In this document: piece by piece, positions 58,001 through 64,000 of the stretch
How the letters are laid out: every line of letters begins with the position of its first letter
How positions within the stretch are numbered: the first letter of the stretch is position 1
Source of the DNA: Cytophagaceae bacterium
Lineage (GTDB): Bacteria > Bacteroidota > Bacteroidia > Cytophagales > Cytophagaceae
Direction of reading: 5' to 3'
Assembly: GCA_025455005.1 (NCBI GenBank)
Contig: JALONH010000001.1
Span: 277,590 to 341,589 of the forward strand
Length of the DNA: 64,000 bases
The notes under the pieces: model-generated
What the model saw: only the letters and a program-made list of their open reading frames with translations
The model's database searches: none
What the model was told of the DNA's origin: nothing
Made by a program: the position numbers and the translations under genes

Positions 58001-61000
58001 CAGCCATCGGTTGTCCAGTATTGACAACATTACAGGAAAATAAAATAAGGAGTTTATTATCTTATTATTGTGTTTCAACTTGTTCGAATAACACTAATCC
58101 ATTAGGTCTATTAATTTATGAAGATTGGATATCTGGATCAAACACATGGTTAGAAAGTATTAAAAGTTATCTTATAAGTAATGGATTAAACTGTTATTCA
58201 TCCTTATTTGTTAAACAAGCATTTTTATCGCCATACACGTATACGACTTCTACACAGACAAATTGGCAAATAAGCAGTCATGTTTATCAAATCATAAATG
58301 CAATTAATAAATTAGTAAATGAGTCTGTAAAATTAGATAATATAATTACTTCATGTTCGGACATTAATCCTAATCAGCAATATGAAATACCATTTTCAAA
58401 AATATACTCGGGTGGAGGATATTATCATCAGATAAATATTCCTGTCAGTTATGATTGGACTAATTTTCATGATATGCCATATAATTCGGTAACTATTATA
58501 GATGATAGATCTACTTTACAACCTACGTTTCCATATACTCCTGTTTATTCTGATCCCTGTAATAGATTTGAATATATGCCAATCAAAAAACCTTATTCTT
58601 TTGCAGTTGTCAAAAACATTGAACCGATTTTTAATTCTGCAGTTGGAGCATGCCCTTTAAGTGAGGATCAATATATAACACCAGTTATATATAGTGCTTC
58701 TAACCCAAATTTACCGAATAAAAAGAGTCAATATAGTTTTATACAATTTACCGTTTACCCCAATGTACCTCAAAACACCTTTTTTTGTTCTTATTTGACA
58801 GATGAGCAGTATATAGCTAAGGATTTAATTATTAAAGTAAGTAATCCGACTATTGAAGTTATAAATGGTAAAAGATATATTGTAGTTAATGTAATAAAAA
58901 AGAGAACAACTAATAGTACTGTAATAGATACAATAAAGTCTGTTATGTTTGATAATTATGATGTAATCTATAATGTTAATGGAAGTGTATATAATCCAAT
59001 GACACCTGGGGGTACATATATACCAAATAATAATTTTGTTAAGTTTGAGGCTAACACTACAATTAATATTGTCACCGGCCTTACCCCATGTACCGGACCT
59101 GTTGTAGACCCTCCTAACGGACCTAGAACCTATTGCCCACTAACTATTCCTTCTGTTCAAGGTATTACTACCTTACGTTCGGATTGTAGAAATGAACAAC
59201 AACGTTATGCGAATGAATTAGCCCAATTGGAATTCCAACAAGCGATGGATAATTTTGTGGCAGAAAATATTTCAGCGCATATCGAAAAATGTTTTAGTGC
59301 TTCAGTAAACGAACGCCTGACACTTACCTACTCCACCAAAGAATACCACTATACCTTATACTATTACGATCAAGCCGGAAATCTTGTGGCTACTGTTCCT
59401 CCGGAAGGAGTTTATCCTCTACCCGCTACAGCTTTCCCCGGTGGTGTCTACGACGGAACCAATCCTACACACACCTTACATACCTATTACAGATACAACA
59501 GCATAGGTCAGCCCATCCGCCAAGAATCGCCGGATGCGGGCGTGTCTACTTTTGTTTACGATAGTAAAGGTCAACTACGCTTAAGCCAGAATGCCAAACA
59601 AGCTGCCGCCTCCTCTACCGGAAATAATCAATACTCTTATTCTAAATACGATGCATTGGGCCGCGTAACGGAAGTAGGACAAGTTAATAATGTAACGCAA
59701 ACCGGAACAACCTTGGCCAACAAAGCCAATAGAAAAGAGGCACTTGCCCTAGTCGATAACCAGTCTTTCCCGGCTGCATCTACCTCATTAGTAGATGTAA
59801 CACGAACCGTATATGATGTAGGTAATGCCAACCAATCGAATTTGAGAAATCGAGTAGCAGTAGCTACCACGCACGATAACGCTACATTAGCTGCAAGTAC
59901 GACCACACGGTACTCCTATGACATACATGGAAATGTAAATAAACTCTATCAAACCATAGGCACAGAAGCCGAACGATTGATTTGTTATAAGTATGACTTA
60001 ATTTCCGGATTAGTAAAACGGGTAGATTATCAACCGGGTAAAGCGGAACAGTTCGCTCATAAGTATTTTTATGATGCCGATAACCGACTACGAAACGTAT
60101 ACACTTCCAGAGACAACGGGTACAGTTGGCAAGAGGATGCAGAGTATTTCTATTATTTACATGGTCCACTGGCACGTGTAGAATATGGGGACAACAAAGT
60201 ACAAGGCATGGATTATGCTTATACTATTAACGGATGGATCAAGTTTGGAAATCTACCGCATAAACGTACATCCGGTTTAAATACCCTGGATATTGGTAAA
60301 GATGGTACCTTACCGGGTGATGTGAACCAGTATGTGGGGATGGATGAGTTTGCTTTTGCACTGGGGTATCATAAAACCGATTACACACCGATTAATGCAT
60401 CTGCACCTCAGGGAGCAGCCACCATGGGGCACGAGTTGATGCAGTCGAACATATTGGCAAATGGCTTATATAACGGTAACATCACGTGGATGGCGACACA
60501 GTTAAATAACTTATCTTCTCTGCGAGCAGACTTTATGCCGGATGAAAATGGTATACGAGTAGGGGCGTATAAATATGACCAGTTGAATCGATTAACGAAG
60601 TCTAGAGCCTATGGCTATATCAACAACTCCGGTTTGGCTACTACTGCTTTAACCTTTATGCATAACGGGACCACGGGTCAAAACAGGTGGCGAGCAGATT
60701 ATACCTATGATGCGAATGGAAATATAAAAACCGCTTATGTGACAAATGGATCTGTTATAGTAGATAATTTAACGTATAGGTATACAGGAAATATTGGTCC
60801 TGGACAACGACTAACGACCAACAACCGCTTGATACAAGTAACCGAATCTGTACCTGCAGCAACGATAGTGGGGGATATAGACCCCGGGCAATTGACGAAC
60901 AACTATACCTACGATGCCATAGGGAATCTAATAGGCGATGTACAAGAAACCAGTACCATTGAATGGAATGTGTATGGTAAGGTGAAGAAGGTGACAAAGT

Positions 61001-62340
61001 CCGGTGGTGTATCCTATACCTTTACTTATGATGCGGCCGGCAATAGAGTAAGAAAAGCAGTTTATTCAGGTACTACCTTAGGTAGAGAAACTTTTTATAT
61101 AAGAGCTGCTAATGGAGAGACCATCGTAACATTAACTAGACAAAATGGAAGTCCTAATTTAGTTGCTGAATATGAAATAAAGGGTAACACAAGATTAGGA
61201 ACGATTAAAGAGGTTTACTCTACTACTGCCATCGCATTAGCTGAATGGACTAAGTTAAGTGAAAACCGACCGGACAATACTGTTTATGAACTCACCAACC
61301 ACTTAGGTAACGTAAATGCGGTCATCTCCGGACTGAAAATAGGGGTAGGGACTACCAGTGCTAGTACGTATAAAGTACGCGTGATGTCGTTGATGGATTA
61401 CTATCCGTTTGGGATGGAAATAGCAGATAGAAGTTATAATGATAGTTATCGTTATGGATTTAATGGTAAAGAGAAAGACAAGAACGAATGGAATGCCGGT
61501 TCTATTTATGATTATGGATTTAGAATTTATGATCCAAGGTTGGGTAAGTTCTTAAGTGTTGATCCATTGACGAGTGATTATCCTTGGTACACTCCATACC
61601 AGTTTTCTGGAAATAAACCAATATGTAATATAGATTTAGATGGATTAGAAGATTTTTATGCTGCGAATGGTAAATTAATGCTTTCAGGACCTTACAAAAT
61701 AGAATATGCTTCTCAAGTTATTAAGAAATATGAGAATAATATATCTTTAAGCTTAAAGATTGATCAGTCTTTATTTAATGTTGATATTACCGGATTTGTA
61801 AAAGACGTAAATAGACAGAATCAAATTGCAGATAATAAAAGATATTTAGCTTATCAATTAACAAATTTAATTTATACTGATCCAATTTATAATAGTACAC
61901 CTGGACCTAAAGATCCTGTACCCGATAAAAATTATCAAGCACTTTATCAAGTAACATTATCTAATATAGCTTACGATAATTTTACAAACTTATATTATGT
62001 TAATGGGTTTGATAGAATGTATTCTATTAGTGAAAGTGATATTTTAAAATCAACATTAGATATTGGAATCGACAAAGCTAAAGAAAAAGTAACTGACTAT
62101 TTTAAAGATATAAGTAGTGAATATGCGTCTAATATCGCATTTCGTTTATTTTCGAATAGTAAATTATTTATCACTACCATGATTTTATCAGCAAGGTTTG
62201 CAGAAACATATTCTGCTAAAGTAATAGGTCCAACAATTGAATTATATTTTTCACCACTTACAATTGGACCTACTTATAGAGATGTTTTAAATACAAATGC
62301 TCATATTTATAATAATTTTTTTAATAAGATAAAAAAATGA
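55069..62340 (+). CDS. Rhs/YD-repeat core protein with variable C-terminal tail
   Basis: A 2423-residue exported protein (signal peptide SFISLSFSSPAQ). Residues 280-560 carry the DUF6443-like part, WMRTTQFAEEGKMGNSLVYV and DGTGRVAKQNLAGDAF. Residues 1420-2120 are YD repeats (YYYDQAGNLVATVPPEG, YTYDAIGNLIGDV). The Rhs-associated core closes with FNGKEKD (2131), YDPRLGKFLSVDPLTSDY and ends DLDGLE at 2194. The remaining 229 residues (nt 61651-62337) match nothing known and have low GC. In Rhs proteins this position holds the toxin. Two AT-rich islands (nt 57930-59060 and 61600-62340) interrupt a core of about 48% GC. Confidence 0.85.
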   Translation: MRINTFLLLLTSFISLSFSSPAQWLEKKMESFSVDPTLATGTQIVVVDPVYPSYYLQRQYQLYVRLSYTRNNRTDLSTTNFTYGLNYSYVLLDQNLAAAASVNGSPLSVTFNASNPNSIVYEQTQLIDITDPTRCGARVTVGTITKTGTVPANEIRLEVQLLVKYLPVTPSVHLFDGAVLYNSTSGEIAWPYQKNASGYQLEWTYIDAESEYSTQAWTQDNFFKVKEPVRLITSNQYAKVNTLYAAGKVYVRIRAVWNYQGINDAQEHYSAWTYLSTPITISNSFEASKNWMRTTQFAEEGKMGNSLVYVDGTYRERQSQAYINSDNTTMISEVMYDFEGRPVVSVLPYPIPSNGMNYVLGQNQFVGATSIGDKKIYDNTVTNSPALSTANGAAKYYSLANTSVQSHRDYIPSANGYAYTQIQYLQDGTGRVAKQNLAGDAFKLNGGTGKYLEYYYDNAKPNELYKLFGTNVGVANHYKKNYTKDNNGQFSVNYTDQFGNIVATALVGDTPKDIATGTEMLEGLTGVAASTVSVDLSTNNRFDKATQTYFLENTIVNIIPTLYTMNYSLSGVFSSLGNVLSTCATCVYDLDIKVYGPDGAVVNPTEPGPTEWLNLNPLSSTCNATTNLSPITRTYNFTQIGEYKIVKQLKLNSTAITTLTTTLESSPNAPKILTYQQKYNALIDYSQCDYSCYDRALTANPTWDPLSVSYVPGDYTVQINNWITTNCLTNIDLDEVANSECKGILAQIKLAFDAVGRTDYDKHPEYCHYLACIVEKPSKKYGYEMAAIRDWATATSKGYHNPLNSTHIEATSRGPVSKVDYLYNLPTEFTSGSFAIAKGVLEAKMVNYYVETAGNELKVDGTLETFSLWDITELPEFYGVNTWNALTLTQRSELRWRTFYALYLGLRTDMLTQLKKTKNQIWECAYQYPDLAIVKDPLLDLDKQGLDIVNSNNVISVCQETCKINVDEWMLNIKNTATAIGCPVLTTLQENKIRSLLSYYCVSTCSNNTNPLGLLIYEDWISGSNTWLESIKSYLISNGLNCYSSLFVKQAFLSPYTYTTSTQTNWQISSHVYQIINAINKLVNESVKLDNIITSCSDINPNQQYEIPFSKIYSGGGYYHQINIPVSYDWTNFHDMPYNSVTIIDDRSTLQPTFPYTPVYSDPCNRFEYMPIKKPYSFAVVKNIEPIFNSAVGACPLSEDQYITPVIYSASNPNLPNKKSQYSFIQFTVYPNVPQNTFFCSYLTDEQYIAKDLIIKVSNPTIEVINGKRYIVVNVIKKRTTNSTVIDTIKSVMFDNYDVIYNVNGSVYNPMTPGGTYIPNNNFVKFEANTTINIVTGLTPCTGPVVDPPNGPRTYCPLTIPSVQGITTLRSDCRNEQQRYANELAQLEFQQAMDNFVAENISAHIEKCFSASVNERLTLTYSTKEYHYTLYYYDQAGNLVATVPPEGVYPLPATAFPGGVYDGTNPTHTLHTYYRYNSIGQPIRQESPDAGVSTFVYDSKGQLRLSQNAKQAAASSTGNNQYSYSKYDALGRVTEVGQVNNVTQTGTTLANKANRKEALALVDNQSFPAASTSLVDVTRTVYDVGNANQSNLRNRVAVATTHDNATLAASTTTRYSYDIHGNVNKLYQTIGTEAERLICYKYDLISGLVKRVDYQPGKAEQFAHKYFYDADNRLRNVYTSRDNGYSWQEDAEYFYYLHGPLARVEYGDNKVQGMDYAYTINGWIKFGNLPHKRTSGLNTLDIGKDGTLPGDVNQYVGMDEFAFALGYHKTDYTPINASAPQGAATMGHELMQSNILANGLYNGNITWMATQLNNLSSLRADFMPDENGIRVGAYKYDQLNRLTKSRAYGYINNSGLATTALTFMHNGTTGQNRWRADYTYDANGNIKTAYVTNGSVIVDNLTYRYTGNIGPGQRLTTNNRLIQVTESVPAATIVGDIDPGQLTNNYTYDAIGNLIGDVQETSTIEWNVYGKVKKVTKSGGVSYTFTYDAAGNRVRKAVYSGTTLGRETFYIRAANGETIVTLTRQNGSPNLVAEYEIKGNTRLGTIKEVYSTTAIALAEWTKLSENRPDNTVYELTNHLGNVNAVISGLKIGVGTTSASTYKVRVMSLMDYYPFGMEIADRSYNDSYRYGFNGKEKDKNEWNAGSIYDYGFRIYDPRLGKFLSVDPLTSDYPWYTPYQFSGNKPICNIDLDGLEDFYAANGKLMLSGPYKIEYASQVIKKYENNISLSLKIDQSLFNVDITGFVKDVNRQNQIADNKRYLAYQLTNLIYTDPIYNSTPGPKDPVPDKNYQALYQVTLSNIAYDNFTNLYYVNGFDRMYSISESDILKSTLDIGIDKAKEKVTDYFKDISSEYASNIAFRLFSNSKLFITTMILSARFAETYSAKVIGPTIELYFSPLTIGPTYRDVLNTNAHIYNNFFNKIKK

Positions 62341-62510
62341 AAAATATTCTAAATAACACTATATTGATATTATATACATTATTAGGAGTATATCTTTCAA
62401 TTGATGAACTATATAATGATGGGAAAACTCAATTTATTATAAGTGTTATATATATTATAATATTTTATTTACTTTTCAAGTATGTGTTGAAATCTCCAAG
62501 AAAAAAATAA
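62337..62510 (+). CDS. 57-residue double-membrane-span protein after the Rhs tail (candidate immunity protein)
   Basis: A small frame whose ATG overlaps the Rhs stop by 4 nt (ATGA). Product: 57 residues beginning MKNILNNTILILYTLLGVYL and ending VLKSPRKK. Two hydrophobic segments (about 8-22 and 33-51) flank a polar, acidic link (DELYNDGK); the tail is basic, which suggests it faces the cytoplasm. Its place directly after the Rhs toxin tail, in the same AT-rich DNA, is where immunity genes lie. Nothing is known about it; it could also be a non-functional frame. A hairpin follows 15 nt downstream. Confidence 0.55.
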   Translation: MKNILNNTILILYTLLGVYLSIDELYNDGKTQFIISVIYIIIFYLLFKYVLKSPRKK

Positions 62511-62524
62511 ATAATTTCCCCCTC

Positions 62525-62539
62525 TTGCTACACTAGCAA
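62525..62539 (+). terminator. Possible hairpin at the end of the Rhs operon
   Basis: TTGCTA-CAC-TAGCAA is a perfect 6-bp stem 14 nt after the mini-gene stop. There is no T-run after it, so whether it terminates is unclear. Confidence 0.3.
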
Positions 62540-62569
62540 TGGATTTCTATCAGTTATGCAAGTGAATTT

Positions 62570-62607
62570 TCCTCCGCTGTTGGTGCCCATCTTCTTTTCC
62601 TAAGCAC
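62570..62607 (+). repeat. Left half of a REP-like unit cut off by the IS3 remnant
   Basis: CCTCCGCTGTTGGTG and CTTCTTTTCCTAAGCAC are the same words, in the same order, as the start of each unit in the array at 63080-63938. The match ends where the IS-end-like TGTCTCGTCC begins, so the IS appears to have entered this unit. Confidence 0.75.
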
Positions 62608-63080
62608 TGTGTCTCGTCCTGAAAAAAGTTTACATATTTATCAAATATACTAGAATAGCTTTACAGTATTATCCATTATCCTGAAATAACTTGTCATTTG
62701 TATTTTTCTTATAATAACTTTTCCACTTTCTTTTGGCCTTAATACTAGTTGAATGAACAATGGAGGGTGTTAAGTATTCTATACTCAAATGTGGTCTTTC
62801 GTTATTGTATTTATTTACAGATTGCTCCAAAGCATCTTTGGCTTCTTCTAAAGTGTTTACCTTATAGTCTGCCAGGTATTCATTTTTTAGTATTCCATTT
62901 ACTCTTTCAGCTATTGCATTGTCTCTAGGATCGCTATCTTCTGTCATGCTAATTAAAATATTATTATCCTGTAATAGCTTTACATATTGACTAGAACAAT
63001 ACTGTATTCCTCTGTCTGAGTGATGAATGAGCTGGCTTGCCTGACCTCCCAAAAGGTCAGGCAAAGCTAGCTCAAGGGCT
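62608..63080 (-). mobile_element. IS3-family insertion sequence remnant
   Basis: The block holds the 3' part of an IS3-type orfB on the minus strand (62669-63080) and its downstream end. TGTGTCTCGTCCTGAAAAAAG at 62608 could be the terminal repeat of the element. The other end, orfA and the first part of orfB are missing; at 63080 the sequence passes directly into REP-like repeat. It is therefore a decayed or deleted copy. Confidence 0.75.
62669..63080 (-). pseudogene. IS3-family transposase OrfB, C-terminal fragment
   Basis: About 137 residues of the rve integrase-type catalytic domain. The second catalytic Asp is in LIHHSDRGIQYCS and the Glu is in AIAERVNGILKNEY, followed by YNNERPHLSIEYLTP. 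The first catalytic Asp and everything before it, including the OrfA DNA-binding part, are absent. The frame continues into the repeat (to 63106, giving MDRHQHG), but those first residues come from repeat DNA and are not transposase. The fragment should be inactive. Confidence 0.88.
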
Positions 63081-63938
63081 TTCCTCCCATGTTGGTGCCT
63101 ATCCACTTTTTCCTAAGCACCGTAGCTTCCGCTGTTGTGTCATCGACCAACAGCCCACTGTAGTTAAAATGTAATAAATTTTTTATTATTACTTTCCTCC
63201 GCTGCTGGTGGCTATCTACTTTTTCATCCGCTGTTGGTGACTATCTACTTTTCCCTCCGCTGTTGGTACCCATCTTTTTCCTCCGCTGTTGGTAACTATC
63301 TTCTTTTTCCTAAGCACCGCAGCTTCCGCTGTTGTGTCAACGACCAACAGCTCACTGTAGTTAAAATGTAATAAATTGTTTATTTCCTCCGCTGTTGGTA
63401 GCTATCTACTTTTTCCTAAGCACCTCAGATTCCGCTGTTGTGTCAACGACCAACAGCCCACTGTAGTTAATGTTTAATAAATTTTTTATTATTACTTTTT
63501 CCTCCGCTGTTGGTGACTATCTTCTTCCTCCTCTGTCGGCGTCCACTCTTGTTTCCTAAGCACTGTCTTGTCCTTTTTTTCCTCCGCTGTTGGTAGCTAT
63601 CTACTTTTTTTCCTCCGCTGTTGGTGACTATCTACTTTTTCCTAAGCACCGCAGCTTCCGCTGTTGTGTCAACGACCAACAGCCCACTGTAGTTAAAATG
63701 TAATAAATTTTTTATTATTACTTTTCCTCCGCTGTTGGTGCCCATCTTCTTTTTCCTAAGCACCGCAGCTTCCGCTGTTGTGTCAACGACCAACAGCTCA
63801 CTGTAGTTAAAGTGTAATAAATTTTCCTCCGCTGCTGGTGGCTATCTACTTTTTCCTAAGCACCTCTGTCTCCGCTGTTGTGTCAACGACCAACAGCCCA
63901 CTGTAGTTAATGTGTAATAATTTTTTTATTATTACTTT
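63080..63938. repeat. REP-like palindromic repeat array (REPIN-type)
   Basis: Six copies of a 24-nt hairpin, GCTGTTGTGTCAACGACCAACAGC or one-base variants, start at 63131, 63328, 63434, 63660, 63774 and 63874, at uneven spacing. Each is followed by a CACTGTAG word with the GTAG tetranucleotide typical of REP elements, then AT-rich TTAAAATGTAATAAAT. Between them lie about ten copies of CCTCCGCTGTTGGT plus CTATCTACTTTTTCCTAAGCACC, whose halves (GCTGTTGGTG and CACCGCAGC) can also pair. It is not CRISPR: the repeats are palindromic, uneven and without unique spacers. The array stops 4 nt before a RAYT-like start. Confidence 0.88.
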
Positions 63939-63941
63939 GCT

Positions 63942-64000
63942 ATGGAAATAATACAACATCATCCGGTGTTTTTTACTGCTACTATTAAAAATTGGAAGCG
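63942..64000 (+). CDS. REP-associated tyrosine transposase (RAYT, Y1 family), first 19 codons
   Basis: The frame opens with an ATG at 63942 and reads MEIIQHHPVFFTATIKNWK up to the edge. FFTATI-NW is a start I associate with Bacteroidota RAYT proteins, single-strand HUH transposases that recognise REP hairpins. It is preceded by a TTACTTTG box close to the -7 consensus. The HUH motif and catalytic Tyr would lie beyond the window. Its place at the end of the REP array strongly supports the call; only 19 residues are visible, so it is not certain. Confidence 0.7.
   Translation, partial: MEIIQHHPVFFTATIKNWK

Noticed and set aside
63081..63106. First residues (MDRHQHG) of the IS3 transposase frame
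   Set aside because: They are encoded by REP repeat DNA fused to the truncated transposase, not by the element.
63080..63938. Possible CRISPR array
   Set aside because: Repeats are themselves palindromic, spacing varies from 100 to 226 nt, the sequence between is more repeat rather than unique spacers, and no cas gene is present.

Overview
This window is from a low-GC member of the Bacteroidota with a type IX secretion system (T9SS). The signs are a truncated PorU sortase gene at the left edge, secreted proteins ending in type A and type B T9SS sorting domains, a FadL/OmpP1-type barrel, TAnnTTTG-like promoter elements, almost no Shine-Dalgarno sites, and the DUF1599-folP-cdaA neighbourhood usual in this phylum. 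Order and genus cannot be fixed from the sequence. No rRNA, tRNA or CRISPR was found.

1-19.2 kb is mostly core genome: an operon of metallo-hydrolase, pssA and porU; an FAD oxidoreductase, a TolB-like propeller/barrel protein and a serine hydrolase; proS with a TolC-like protein; a Tyr/Pro-rich lipoprotein with a FadL-like barrel; a TlpA-like thioredoxin with two sorting-domain-like tails; aroK with an orphan DppB-type permease; DUF1599; folP; and the c-di-AMP cyclase cdaA with a small partner gene. 19.6-26.9 kb holds two T9SS cargo genes, one of 2016 residues with a beta-helix and a recent internal tandem duplication.

26.9-38.1 kb is a compact mannan/mannose utilisation locus in two divergent operons: two GH5 enzymes (one of the mannanase type), two Mak-like ROK sugar kinases, mannose-6-phosphate isomerase (manA), two outer-membrane barrels and two surface lipoproteins, with no SusC/SusD pair. 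The implied route is extracellular mannan to mannose, mannose-6-phosphate and fructose-6-phosphate. A histidine kinase and single-domain response regulator, then panB and an RluA-type pseudouridine synthase, follow.

43.0-62.5 kb is one tightly overlapping plus-strand operon built around two giant Sec-exported Rhs/YD-type proteins (1641 and 2423 residues). It also encodes a coiled-coil fibre-like protein, a Skp/OmpH-like lipoprotein, a beta-helix protein, small secreted proteins and, at the very end, an uncatalogued 57-residue double-membrane-span protein. The Rhs C-terminal tail is polymorphic-looking and much richer in A+T than its core, so tail plus mini-gene resembles a toxin/immunity module. 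This is the best candidate for an undescribed system.

62.5-64 kb is a repeat/mobile region: a REP-like palindromic array with six copies of a 24-nt hairpin, broken by an IS3-family transposase remnant, and ending at the first 59 bases of what looks like a RAYT (REP-associated tyrosine transposase) gene.
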